Shown piece by piece: positions 16,867 to 25,352 of a DNA stretch of 64,000 nt. Each line of letters starts with the position of its first letter. The stretch's first letter is position 1. Both the position numbers and the translations under genes were made by a program. Origin of the DNA: Hyphomicrobiales bacterium. Lineage in GTDB: Bacteria > Pseudomonadota > Alphaproteobacteria > Rhizobiales > Rhizobiaceae. The stretch spans positions 283,258-347,257 of the forward strand of contig UCKU01000006.1 of assembly GCA_900473185.1 (NCBI GenBank), given 5' to 3'. A model generated the notes under the pieces. It made no database searches. It was not told the DNA's origin and saw only the letters and a list, made by a program, of their open reading frames with translations.

Positions 16867-17940
16867 ATGGCCATATCGATCGAAATCGACGATGTTGTTA
16901 AAAGCTACGGGCCGGTCACGGCCGTCGACGGGGTGTCGCTGTCGATCGCCGCTGGTGAGTTCTTCACCTTGCTCGGCTCGTCGGGCTGCGGAAAGAGTAC
17001 GCTGCTGAAGCTGATCGGCGGTTTCGAGGCGCCAACGTCCGGACGCATTGCCTTCGACGGCAAAGACATGGGCGCAGTTCCGGCAAATCGCCGACCGGTC
17101 AATACCGTCTTCCAGGGCCTCGGTCTTTTTCCGCACATGACCGTCGCGCAGAACATCGGTTACGGTCTGAAACTGAAGGGCATGTCGGGCGGCAAGCTCG
17201 ATGCCAAGGTCAACGAGGCGCTCGAGCTTGTCGAACTTTCCGGCTTTGGCCCGCGTGACGTCAATCTTCTCTCTGGCGGCCAACGGCAGCGCGTGGCGCT
17301 TGCCCGAGCACTGGTCATGGAACCCGGTATCCTGTTGCTGGACGAGCCGCTGACCGGGCTCGACGAGCGCTTGCGCCAGCAGATGCGCGATGAATTCGGC
17401 CGCCTGCACAAGCGAACCGGCGCGACTTTCGTTCTCGTCACCCACAATCAGGACGAAGCCGTGAGCCTGTCCGACCGCATGGCCGTCATGCACGGCGGGC
17501 GGATCGTGCAGGTGGACACGCCGGCTGCCTTCTACCGCACGCCAGCCAATGCATTCGTCGCCCGCTTCGTCGGCATCGATTCCCTGCTGCGGCCGGAGGC
17601 GGTCCGCGCAGGCGGCGGTCGGGGCGAAGCGGTAGTGGCGGGCCAGAGGCTCCCGGTACGGATCGCCGGGCCGATCGACCCACGGGTGAGCCTCGTCGCG
17701 ATCAGGCCGGACCGCCTTTCGTTTGTGCCGGATCCGGCGGGAACCGACGGCAAGCTGGAACTGACGCTGACGGAAACGACCTTCCGCGGGCTGCATCGCG
17801 ACGTCAGGCTCGCCTTTGCCGATGGACAGTCGGTGCTGGTGGCGCTGGACCCGGATCTCGAGCCGCAGCCGCCGGGCACGCGCGTTTCCGTCTATCTCAA
17901 GCCGGACGCCGCAGTGCTGATCGCGGCCGGCGGCGCCTAG
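16867..17940 (+). CDS. ABC transporter ATP-binding protein (PotA/spermidine-putrescine type)
   Basis: This 357-residue ATPase has Walker A GSSGCGKST (about residues 37-45), signature LSGGQRQR, Walker B ILLLDEPLTGLD and switch VLVTHNQDEA. A C-terminal TOBE-like regulatory domain (about 270-350) marks the PotA/FbpC/MalK group. It serves the two permeases and binding protein immediately downstream. Confidence 0.92.
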   Translation: MAISIEIDDVVKSYGPVTAVDGVSLSIAAGEFFTLLGSSGCGKSTLLKLIGGFEAPTSGRIAFDGKDMGAVPANRRPVNTVFQGLGLFPHMTVAQNIGYGLKLKGMSGGKLDAKVNEALELVELSGFGPRDVNLLSGGQRQRVALARALVMEPGILLLDEPLTGLDERLRQQMRDEFGRLHKRTGATFVLVTHNQDEAVSLSDRMAVMHGGRIVQVDTPAAFYRTPANAFVARFVGIDSLLRPEAVRAGGGRGEAVVAGQRLPVRIAGPIDPRVSLVAIRPDRLSFVPDPAGTDGKLELTLTETTFRGLHRDVRLAFADGQSVLVALDPDLEPQPPGTRVSVYLKPDAAVLIAAGGA

Positions 17941-17993
17941 CCCGCGTCACAGGAGAGACAGAGCGACAATCGAAAGACCTAACAAAAAGGGGA

Positions 17994-19172
17994 ATGACGA
18001 TGACAAAACGATATGACAGGCTTTTATCCTCCAATGGCAGCAACGTGCAGCGCCGCCAGTTCCTGGGGCTTATGGGAGCGGGTGCCGCGGCATTTTCGCT
18101 CGGTGGCCTCGGCCTTACCGGACGGGCGCAGGCGGCCGACACGGTCGCCTTCTGGGCGACGGCGACGCTCGATATCGGCGACAAGTGGCAAGAATTCGCT
18201 TCCCAGGTCGGCGTAAGCCCGGAATTCACCGACAACGGCAACGATGTCGGTCCCGTCGTCGCTCGTCTTGCCGCCGGCAATGCCAACGACCTCTTCGACG
18301 TCGGGGGCTTCCAGGGTGGAGCGGAAAAGGAACTGGCGCGCCAGGGGGCAATCATTCCCTGGGACCTTTCGAAAATCCCCAACTACGAGGGTGTCTGGCA
18401 GTGGGCCAAGGACATTCCCTACCTCAAGCACGACGGCAAACAATACGGCATTCCGACCGTCGTCAATGCCGACTCGATCATCTACCGGCCCGACAAGCTC
18501 GGCAAGGTCGACAGCTATGGCGTGATCTTCGATCCCAAGCTGAAGGGTCGCGTCGCGATGGAGGACGCCTGGATCAACAGTGCCGTCTTCACGGCCATGT
18601 ATCTGAAGGAAAGCGAGAACAAGCCGATCACCGATCCCGGCAACCTGACGGAATCCGAACTCGGGCTCGTGATGGAATTTCTGATCAAACACAAGAAGGA
18701 CGGCCAGTTCCGCACCTTCTGGAACGGCTGGGAACAGGGTGTCCAGCTCGTCGCCGACGAGGAAGTCGATGCCATGACAGGCTGGGAGCCAATCGTCTAC
18801 GAGGGGCGCAAGCGCGGCCTGCAGGTCGAATATGCAGCACCCGTCGAAGGCTACGAAGGCTGGGGCAACAATAGCGTACTCCTGAAGGGCGCTGGCGAGC
18901 GCGGCGTCTCGGATTCCGCTCATAAATTCGTCGATGGCCTGCTCGGTGGTCTCTATGGCTGCGAACTCGGTAAGGCGCGCGGTTATCTGGTTCCGACGGA
19001 CAAGAATGTCGAATATGCCAATGCGCATTCCGACGAATACAAGCCGGAGGATGTGCAAGCGCTCGGCGACCATGTGAAGGCCAAGTTCGCCGGCAAGGTC
19101 TACTGGCAGAATTGCCGGCCGGATAATTTCCAGCTCTACGAGGAGTGGTGGCAGAAGCTGCGCAACGCCTGA
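17994..19172 (+). CDS. ABC transporter substrate-binding protein, polyamine type, Tat-exported
   Basis: This 392-residue protein has a Tat signal (QRRQFLGLMGAGAAAF, about residues 19-34). The mature part begins ADTVAFWATATLDIGDKW and belongs to the extracellular solute-binding family that includes PotD. An alternative ATG lies two codons further in. Neighbouring HyuAB suggests the ligand is a cyclic or amide-bearing small molecule. A hairpin follows the gene. Confidence 0.88.
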   Translation: MTMTKRYDRLLSSNGSNVQRRQFLGLMGAGAAAFSLGGLGLTGRAQAADTVAFWATATLDIGDKWQEFASQVGVSPEFTDNGNDVGPVVARLAAGNANDLFDVGGFQGGAEKELARQGAIIPWDLSKIPNYEGVWQWAKDIPYLKHDGKQYGIPTVVNADSIIYRPDKLGKVDSYGVIFDPKLKGRVAMEDAWINSAVFTAMYLKESENKPITDPGNLTESELGLVMEFLIKHKKDGQFRTFWNGWEQGVQLVADEEVDAMTGWEPIVYEGRKRGLQVEYAAPVEGYEGWGNNSVLLKGAGERGVSDSAHKFVDGLLGGLYGCELGKARGYLVPTDKNVEYANAHSDEYKPEDVQALGDHVKAKFAGKVYWQNCRPDNFQLYEEWWQKLRNA

Positions 19173-19198
19173 CCGGAGCTGTTCAACCAGACCAGAAC

Positions 19199-19224
19199 GT
19201 TCGCGGCGGCTTGCGGCCGCGAAC
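19199..19224 (+). terminator. Intercistronic hairpin after the binding-protein gene
   Basis: GTTCGCGGC (19199-19207) is exactly complementary to GCCGCGAAC (19216-19224) with an 8-base loop. There is no T run and a permease gene follows at 19247. I read it as an mRNA-stabilising or partial-termination hairpin that raises binding-protein output over permease. Confidence 0.6.
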
Positions 19225-19246
19225 AGTCCTCAGCCAAGGATCAGAC

Positions 19247-20113
19247 ATGTTCCGCCCATTCCGCTCCCCTGCCCTGCCGCTGATCTCGCCACCGCTTTTT
19301 GCCATCATTGCCTTTGGCCTGGCGCCGCTGGCGGTGGTTGTCACATGGAGCTTTTGGACCTGGGATGCCTCGACCTACTGGATCAAGCCGGATCTAAGCT
19401 TTGCCGGCTACGTCGCGATCCTCGATGCCGGGCGCTGGACCGTCATTCTTTCGACGCTCGCGAAAGCATTGGGCACGGCGCTGCTCTGTCTGCTGATCGC
19501 CTACCCTTCGGCCTATGCGGTGCATTTCCTCGCCGACCGCAGGCTCGCGGTCATCCTGCTCGCACTGATGACGATCCCCTTTTTCACATCCTATCTCATC
19601 CGTTCCTTCTCCTGGCGCCTGGTGCTCGGACGCACCGGTGTCGTCAATACCGGGCTCCAAGAGCTTGGGCTTACCACAGCGCCGGTCGACTGGCTGCTGT
19701 TCAGCAACTTTGCCGTCGTCATCGGCCTCGTCGCCTCCTACCTGCCGTTTGCGACCTTTCCGCTGTTGCTCTCGATGCGCCGGCTCGACACGACCGTGCT
19801 GGCCGCTGCCCGTGACCTCGGGGCCGATTTCTGGAAGACGCTGACGACGATCATGATACCGCTCACCATGCCAGGCATATTCGCCGGCTTTCTGTTCGTA
19901 TTCGTCATGGTCGCCGGTTCCTCTACGGAAGTGCAGATGCTGGGTGGCGCCGGTGCCACCATTATCTCGGTGATGATCAACGACGTGATGCGCGTTGCGA
20001 ACTTTCCGCTCGCATTTGCTATCTCCACCGTCGTGCTGGCCGTGATCTTCGCGCTCGTCCTGATCGGCAACCGCCTGTTCGGCCTTGCCTCCCTGTTCGA
20101 GAATCGCACATGA
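19247..20113 (+). CDS. ABC transporter permease (PotB type)
   Basis: This 288-residue permease starts at ATG 19247 (MFRPFRSPALPLI). An upstream in-frame extension to 19145 overlaps the binding-protein gene and the hairpin, so it is unlikely. About six hydrophobic segments are present. The EAA loop reads LAAARDLGADFWKTLTTIMIPL at about residues 185-206, where the ATPase docks. The stop overlaps the next permease by ATGA. Confidence 0.9.
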   Translation: MFRPFRSPALPLISPPLFAIIAFGLAPLAVVVTWSFWTWDASTYWIKPDLSFAGYVAILDAGRWTVILSTLAKALGTALLCLLIAYPSAYAVHFLADRRLAVILLALMTIPFFTSYLIRSFSWRLVLGRTGVVNTGLQELGLTTAPVDWLLFSNFAVVIGLVASYLPFATFPLLLSMRRLDTTVLAAARDLGADFWKTLTTIMIPLTMPGIFAGFLFVFVMVAGSSTEVQMLGGAGATIISVMINDVMRVANFPLAFAISTVVLAVIFALVLIGNRLFGLASLFENRT

Positions 20114-20913
20114 CGGCGCATTCGGAGGGCCGAGCGAACCGTTTCCTGATCTGGGCGCTGACGATTGCCGGGCTCGTCGTCATCTATGCGCCGCCGCTTT
20201 ACTTGCTGGCAGTCTCGTTCAATCCCGCCTTACAGCCCGGTCTGCCGAACCTCTCGGACATCACGCTGAAATGGTACGCCGCGCTGCCACAGGACCGGGC
20301 ACTTTTGGCCGCGCTGCAGCAATCAGCAATCATAGCCACCCTGACTGCGGTGCTCGCGACGCTGTTGTCTCTTGCCGCAGCGCTCGCCTATTTCGAGCTC
20401 CATCGAAACCGCACCGCCTGGTTTCTGACCGTCATCCTGCCAATGTTCGTCCCGGGCGTAATCCAGGGTCTGGCGCTATCGACCGTCTTCACCCGCATCG
20501 GCATCAAGGCGTCCATGCTGACCGTGACGGCCGGCCACCTGCTCTGGGCCATGCCCTTCGCCTTCATCGTGATCCTGACGAGTTTTGCGGCGGTCAAGCC
20601 GTCTTACATGATGGCGGCCGCCGACCTCGGCGCCAGCCGCTGGCGGCAGTTTCGCGACGTCACGTTGCCGTTGATCCGTCCTGGCCTGGTCAGTGCCTTC
20701 ATCTTCTCGTTTCTGCTCTCGCTCAACGAGTTCACCCGATCTTTCTATCTTGCCGGCCGACAGAACACGCTGCCGGTCGTCCTGTTCGGCAAGATGAACG
20801 CCGGGGCCTCGCCGACGATCTATGCGATGTCGGGGGCGATATTCATGCTGTCAGTGGCGCTTGTTTTTCTGATCGCGCTCAAGCTTGCCGCGCGCGGCAA
20901 GCAGAATGGATAG
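20110..20913 (+). CDS. ABC transporter permease (PotC type)
   Basis: This 267-residue permease has about six membrane segments and the EAA loop MAAADLGASRWRQFRDVTLPL (about residues 177-197). It is the partner of the preceding permease and the last gene of the hyuBA/ABC operon. A structured hairpin follows it. Confidence 0.9.
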   Translation: MTAHSEGRANRFLIWALTIAGLVVIYAPPLYLLAVSFNPALQPGLPNLSDITLKWYAALPQDRALLAALQQSAIIATLTAVLATLLSLAAALAYFELHRNRTAWFLTVILPMFVPGVIQGLALSTVFTRIGIKASMLTVTAGHLLWAMPFAFIVILTSFAAVKPSYMMAAADLGASRWRQFRDVTLPLIRPGLVSAFIFSFLLSLNEFTRSFYLAGRQNTLPVVLFGKMNAGASPTIYAMSGAIFMLSVALVFLIALKLAARGKQNG

Positions 20914-20930
20914 CACGCGTTGACATGCTC

Positions 20931-20976
20931 CTGCCCGGAACGAACGATTTTGATCGTTGCCGCTGACGACGGGCAG
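20931..20976 (+). terminator. Probable terminator of the hyuBA-ABC operon
   Basis: Outer arms CTGCCCG (20931-20937) and CGGGCAG (20970-20976) enclose a second hairpin AACGAT/ATCGTT (20943-20948 and 20953-20958). The structure starts 17 bases after the last permease stop. A clear T tract is missing, so termination efficiency is uncertain. Confidence 0.5.
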
Positions 20977-21275
20977 AACCTCTGTGCCACACGGATGGAT
21001 GATCCTATCGCCCCGAAGCGTCGACTGGCTGGCAAAAGAAGGACGCGTAGCCGGCAAGCAGCCCGATCTTGGCCGCGATAGATGAAAGGCGGCAGCCCAC
21101 CGCGAAGGACGCGCGGCTTCGTGCTCCAGCACGCTGCATTAAAGGGTGGAGGAGCCCGAGGTCGACACCGGGCGGCGGGACGATTCCGGTAGCCGTAACA
21201 AAACCGCATAAAACCAAATACACCGCTGCAGCGGCATGCACTAGGTTATCTCATCATCGTTGTAAGGAAAACCTC
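20977..21275. other. Intergenic region upstream of a small unknown gene
   Basis: About 300 bases with only unconvincing short frames on both strands. It should contain the promoter of the 21276 gene. No repeats or family motifs were recognised. Confidence 0.4.
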
Positions 21276-21620
21276 GTGTCCACACAATCCACACCGGCGA
21301 AGGAAATTCTCGTCTTCCTTACTCCGACCTCCGCTCAAGTGGACGCCACCAAACTCGTGGAATGTGGCTATTCATGCACTGCTGTATCGACGATCCCGGA
21401 CGTTTTCGACGCTCTGCGTTCGGACAGCTATTCGCTTGCGATTACGACGCGCCCGGAAATCGACCTCTTGCACAACATCCGCTCCATACCCTTTGTCAAT
21501 CTGGAGATTTTCTTTCACGCCGAGCCATCCAGTGATGGCCCGCTGTTCACGTCAAAACGGTCAACTGCCACGGAACGACGCAGTCACGGTGAAATATTTC
21601 TTCGCAAATTCAACCATTGA
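21276..21620 (+). CDS. Small hypothetical protein with GTG start, possibly receiver-like
   Basis: A GTG at 21276 preceded by AAGGAAAA gives a 114-residue protein beginning VSTQSTPAKEILVFLTPTSA. The alternative upstream ATG at 21069 would add a basic, low-quality 69-residue extension and is not favoured. The body alternates hydrophobic strands and helices (EILVFLTPT, LVECGYSCTAV, YSLAITTRPEIDLLHNI), like a degenerate response-regulator receiver fold lacking the phospho-aspartate. This is only an impression. The last 25 residues are basic, unlike the rest, and overlap the dead XRE gene on the other strand, so the C-terminus may be altered. Confidence 0.5.
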   Translation: MSTQSTPAKEILVFLTPTSAQVDATKLVECGYSCTAVSTIPDVFDALRSDSYSLAITTRPEIDLLHNIRSIPFVNLEIFFHAEPSSDGPLFTSKRSTATERRSHGEIFLRKFNH

Positions 21621-21784
21621 ACATCCACTGGCTGCAGGCGGAAGCGATTGATGGCTAGACGACAGGATATGCCTCCGCCCATATTGACGAGCGAATCCAG
21701 ACCAAAGACACTGTTCTTGTGACGGATTAGATCCGACATGCGGGGTTCAGTGACACCCAACATGCATGCGGCTTCCGCCTGGGT
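21584..21784 (-). pseudogene. Remnant of XRE-type HTH regulator (HigA-like/HTH_37), nonsense-interrupted
   Basis: Read leftward from 21784, the frame gives TQAEAACMLGVTEPRMSDLI, then RHKNSVFGLDSLVNM and a short tail to a stop at 21584. This matches the second half of small XRE regulators (TQAEAAxLLGVxQPRVSDLxRGK...FSLDxLVNM). An in-frame TGA stands directly before TQAEA, where the family usually has a tryptophan or leucine codon. Upstream only a few residues ([15 protein letters not shown]) remain open. No start is available, so the gene is broken. Such regulators are often the antitoxin half of a HigBA-like pair; no toxin gene is visible here. Confidence 0.6.
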
Positions 21785-21828
21785 TCAGCTTTGCGCCTTT
21801 ACGTGTGCCTCAGGAGCGATCGAACGCG

Positions 21829-23973
21829 TCACGATGCCATCGCATAATCCCGATTTTCTGAGATGCGAGCGCTGCTTGTCCGGAACCGGTGCAGCAATTC
21901 CGCGAGGTTCTCAGTTTCCTGCGTCAGACTCTGAGCTGCAGCCGTGGTCTGTTCGACCATCGCTGCGTTTTGCTGGGTCACCTTGTCCATCTGGTCGCCG
22001 GCGGCCGAGACCTCGCGCAGGCTCGTGGCCTGCTCGCGGGCGGCCACCGCGATCTCGGCGACCGTCGCATTCATCGCGGTCACCTGCTCGACGATCTGTT
22101 CGAGCGAGACGCCGGATTCGCTGACCAGTGCGACGCCCGTCTTGACCTGCATCGAGGAGGTGGAGATCAGTTCCTTGATCTCTCTTGCCGCATTGGCCGA
22201 GCGCTGGGCGAGTTCGCGCACCTCCTGGGCGACGACGGCAAAGCCCTTGCCGGCCTCACCAGCGCGTGCGGCTTCGACGCCGGCATTCAGCGCCAGCAGG
22301 TTGGTCTGGAAGGCGATCTCGTCGATGACGCCGATGATGTTGCCGATCTTCGACGAGGAGTTCTGGATTTCCGTCATTGCGGCGATGGCGCGGGAGACGA
22401 TCTCACCACCCTTTTCGGCGTTGGTGCGGGCTGTCGCCACGACAGCCTGGGCGCGGCTGGCACCTTCCGCCGTTCCGTTGAGGCCGCGGGTGACATCACC
22501 GAGCGCCGCGACCGTTTCTTCCAGCGAAGCGGCCTGCTGCTCGGTACGGCGGGCGAGATCGTTGGAGGCGGTGGAGATTTCCGCAAGGCCGGACCGGATG
22601 GTCGTGACCGCGCGAATAACGGAACCGATCGCTTCTTCCAGGCTTGCGACCGAGTTGTTGAAGTGATCGCGGATCCTGACGTAGCGGTGGTCGACTTCGC
22701 CGACGCGGACCGAGAGATCGCCCTTCGAGAGCGCATCCAGGCCGACCGAAATCTGGCGGAAAGCATGCTCCATCACCTGTGCGTCGCTGAGGCGCTCGGC
22801 TTCCTGGCGCAGCCGCTCTTCTTCGGCTGCGAGGCGGGCGCGCTCGGCATTGGATTCAGCGATCAGCTTGGCGCGACCGGTCTCCTGGAACACCTTCAGC
22901 GAACGCGCCATGGCGCCGAGCTCGTGACGATGTTCGACGCCCTTGATCGCGATGGTGTCGTCGCCGTGGGCAAGCCGCTCCATGGACTGCGCCATGCCGC
23001 GAACGGCGGAGGCAATCAGTCGGCCGACGAAATAGGAGAGCAGGAGGCCGATGACGATCAACAGGCCACTGATGACCAGCGTCGTGCTGGTCGCGGAGGC
23101 GACGGTTGCTTCGACCGAACCGTCCAGGTTCTTCTGTGCGCCGGTCACGGTCGCCTGCAGATCCTTGAACGCGCCCGATATCTTTGGTGCGAGCACGTTG
23201 AGCTGTGTCTGACGGATATTGCCGGATGCCTGCAGTACTTCCTTCATATCGCCGAGACGGGCAGTGTAATTCTGCATGAGCTGGCCGGCGCCCATCAGGC
23301 GCTTCTTCTGCAGCTCGTTTTTCGCAACCTTGGCGGCGGCATCGTTGAGCGCCACCGCCTCGGCGAGCGCTGCCTGCGCCGTATCATAGGCGGCGAAATC
23401 GTCCGAATGCACGAAACGTTCGGAAAAATAGAGGCTGCGGTTCAAGGCCTCCAGCGTCTCTGCCGTCATGTGCTGCAGGGCCACGTCATTCTGGCGCCAG
23501 GCGCTGCGCATGACGTCGTTGAGCGCGATGCTGGTCCAGGGGCCGAATTCGGTGACCTTGGAAATCAGCATGTCACGTCGGGCCTGAAGGGCGACGATCT
23601 GTTCGAACGCCTTGCCATAGGCGGCAATGTCCTGACGGATCGTCGCAAGACCGGACTGCAGGTCCTTGTTATCTGCAAAACGCGGATCGCCCGCCTCGAA
23701 GGCTTTGACGCCAGCGCGGAAGCTGTCGACGACGGCCTGCGTCGGCGTGGAGCGGAAGGCTTCCGCCGACATCTGGATCTCGTGCAGTCTGTCGCTGTAG
23801 TCGGAGATGGCAAGGCTCTGGCCTGCCGTAGCGCGATAAGAGGTGAAGATCGCGGCAAGCCCGTTCATGCCGGAGATCGCGCTGACGGTAAGAAGGCTCA
23901 TCAACAGGATCAGCGGTACGAAGCCCGAGGTGATCTGCGCGCGGATGCCGAATTTATTCCAGAAATGCAACAT
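21829..23973 (-). CDS. Methyl-accepting chemotaxis protein with large helical periplasmic domain
   Basis: At 714 residues this has an N-terminal membrane segment (about 13-35) and a mostly helical periplasmic domain of about 270 residues resembling a helical bimodular (HBM-like) sensor. A second membrane segment follows (about 303-325), then HAMP (about 326-380), a second HAMP-like stretch, and the signalling domain with hairpin tip [20 protein letters not shown]. The C-terminus ends in AMAS with no CheR-binding WxxF pentapeptide. It lies 16 bases downstream of an orphan periplasmic binding protein on the same strand, so that protein may deliver the ligand. Confidence 0.93.
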   Translation of the reverse strand: MLHFWNKFGIRAQITSGFVPLILLMSLLTVSAISGMNGLAAIFTSYRATAGQSLAISDYSDRLHEIQMSAEAFRSTPTQAVVDSFRAGVKAFEAGDPRFADNKDLQSGLATIRQDIAAYGKAFEQIVALQARRDMLISKVTEFGPWTSIALNDVMRSAWRQNDVALQHMTAETLEALNRSLYFSERFVHSDDFAAYDTAQAALAEAVALNDAAAKVAKNELQKKRLMGAGQLMQNYTARLGDMKEVLQASGNIRQTQLNVLAPKISGAFKDLQATVTGAQKNLDGSVEATVASATSTTLVISGLLIVIGLLLSYFVGRLIASAVRGMAQSMERLAHGDDTIAIKGVEHRHELGAMARSLKVFQETGRAKLIAESNAERARLAAEEERLRQEAERLSDAQVMEHAFRQISVGLDALSKGDLSVRVGEVDHRYVRIRDHFNNSVASLEEAIGSVIRAVTTIRSGLAEISTASNDLARRTEQQAASLEETVAALGDVTRGLNGTAEGASRAQAVVATARTNAEKGGEIVSRAIAAMTEIQNSSSKIGNIIGVIDEIAFQTNLLALNAGVEAARAGEAGKGFAVVAQEVRELAQRSANAAREIKELISTSSMQVKTGVALVSESGVSLEQIVEQVTAMNATVAEIAVAAREQATSLREVSAAGDQMDKVTQQNAAMVEQTTAAAQSLTQETENLAELLHRFRTSSARISENRDYAMAS

Positions 23974-23989
23974 GATAGGCCTCTTATGC

Positions 23990-24919
23990 TCACTGGCTCT
24001 TCGGCAAATATTTGGAGATGTTCTCAGGCGTCACGAGTTCGAAGGGAACGTTGTTTTCGCGCGGCACCTTCTCCTTGTTGGCGAGCTTCACGGCAGCGTC
24101 GACTGCGGTCGCACCCTGCCCGACGGCGCTTTGAAGAATGGTGACGTCGAGATCGCCGGCCTCCATTGCGGCAAGCGCGTCGTCGGTCGCATCGACCCCG
24201 GCGGTGACGACGTCCTTCATCGGCATACCGGCCTTCTTCATGGCGCGGATCGCGCCGAGTGCCATCTCATCATTGTTGGCGATGACAGCGTCGAACTTGA
24301 CGCCGGCCGCCAGCCATTCTTGCATCTGCTGGTCGGCATAATCGCGCGACCAATAGGCGGCTTGCCGCTCGACGATCTCGAGACCCTTGCATTCCGGCGT
24401 GGCGATGACATCAGATATATCCTGAGTGCGGGCACGGGCAGCCGCGTGGAAGGGTTCGCCCATCAGCACCACGACGCGGCCCTTGCCCTTGAGGAGTGCG
24501 CAGACCTGCTTCGTTTGGAGCGTCCCTGACTCCTTCTCGTTCGAGGCGACTACCACCTGATTTTCCGGCAGGTCGAGCAGGTTGGAGGGGACGTTGTTGA
24601 TGTAGACCAGCGGAATGCCTGCGTCCGCTGCCATTTTGGTCATTTGCGGCCCGAGGTCGCCATCGGAGACGGCAAGGATAATGGCGTCGACTTTGTCGGC
24701 AATGAGCTTCTGGACTTGCTTCTTCTGCAGCTCATTGTCGCCCTTGGCATTTTCGGTGACGAGCTTGAGTCCCGATATCGTCTGCCCGTGGTTGACGACA
24801 CCGTTCAGCAGCGCCGTTCTGAATTTGTCGAGATCGGACATCGAGACGCCGATTGTCTGGGCGCCGGCGGCGGAGATTGACATCGCCAAGGCTATGGATG
24901 CGAGCGCAGCAGTCTTCAC
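23990..24919 (-). CDS. Orphan periplasmic sugar-binding protein (Peripla_BP_4; inositol/rhizopine-type)
   Basis: This 309-residue protein has a Sec signal peptide ([20 protein letters not shown]). The mature domain opens [20 protein letters not shown]. It contains [20 protein letters not shown] and [19 protein letters not shown] and ends [14 protein letters not shown], which resembles inositol/rhizopine-binding proteins of the MocB/IbpA kind from memory. No ATPase or permease accompanies it. Instead it is transcribed with a chemoreceptor, which points to a sensing role. The exact ligand is inferred. Confidence 0.85.
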   Translation of the reverse strand: MKTAALASIALAMSISAAGAQTIGVSMSDLDKFRTALLNGVVNHGQTISGLKLVTENAKGDNELQKKQVQKLIADKVDAIILAVSDGDLGPQMTKMAADAGIPLVYINNVPSNLLDLPENQVVVASNEKESGTLQTKQVCALLKGKGRVVVLMGEPFHAAARARTQDISDVIATPECKGLEIVERQAAYWSRDYADQQMQEWLAAGVKFDAVIANNDEMALGAIRAMKKAGMPMKDVVTAGVDATDDALAAMEAGDLDVTILQSAVGQGATAVDAAVKLANKEKVPRENNVPFELVTPENISKYLPKSQ

Positions 24920-25352
24920 AAAATTCCCTCCGCAATTTGGATAGAGTCGGATCGTTACAAATCTTGGTAAATTTTGCCTTTCATTCGCAGAGAGGTGGCC
25001 CAGGAAATTTAGGGGTTGAGATAATTGGCTTCGGGCTCATGAACACGGCAGTCTACGGAAATGGGAGGAACCGCGCCGGGTTTGTCGGAGGCTCCATCAA
25101 TTTCTGAGGAGTGGAGCGGACATGAACGAGACAACAAACAGATTTTCAGACAGTTTACTCAGCTTGTGCGTGAGTATTGTCTGTTTAAGCTATGTTGAAA
25201 ATATTATTAACCATCTTCCTTCATCTTGTTTTCTGCGAGTGTCGCCGTCGAAAACAAAGAAGAAGTGAACCCAACGGCACTCCGGATTTCGCTCATTTTT
25301 CGCCGCCTTGCGATCTCTGTGTCGCGCGGGTCGCTGCATCTGGAGGACTGCA
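24920..25352. other. 433-base divergent promoter region between binding protein and second chemoreceptor
   Basis: This AT-rich stretch separates the leftward binding-protein/MCP operon from the rightward MCP. No frame longer than about 80 codons is convincing. TTAA-N7-TGAA at 25185-25199 resembles a CtrA half-matched site, but this is weak. Promoters for both directions are expected here. Confidence 0.4.

Noticed and set aside
21889..24144. Long open frame of 751 codons on the plus strand
   Set aside because: It is antisense to a clear MCP and binding protein; the composition is biased (repeated Arg/Ala/Asp) and no family motif is seen. Typical GC-rich shadow.
25185..25199. CtrA-like site TTAA-N7-TGAA before the second chemoreceptor
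   Set aside because: One mismatch in a short motif within AT-rich DNA is expected by chance; no supporting second site.
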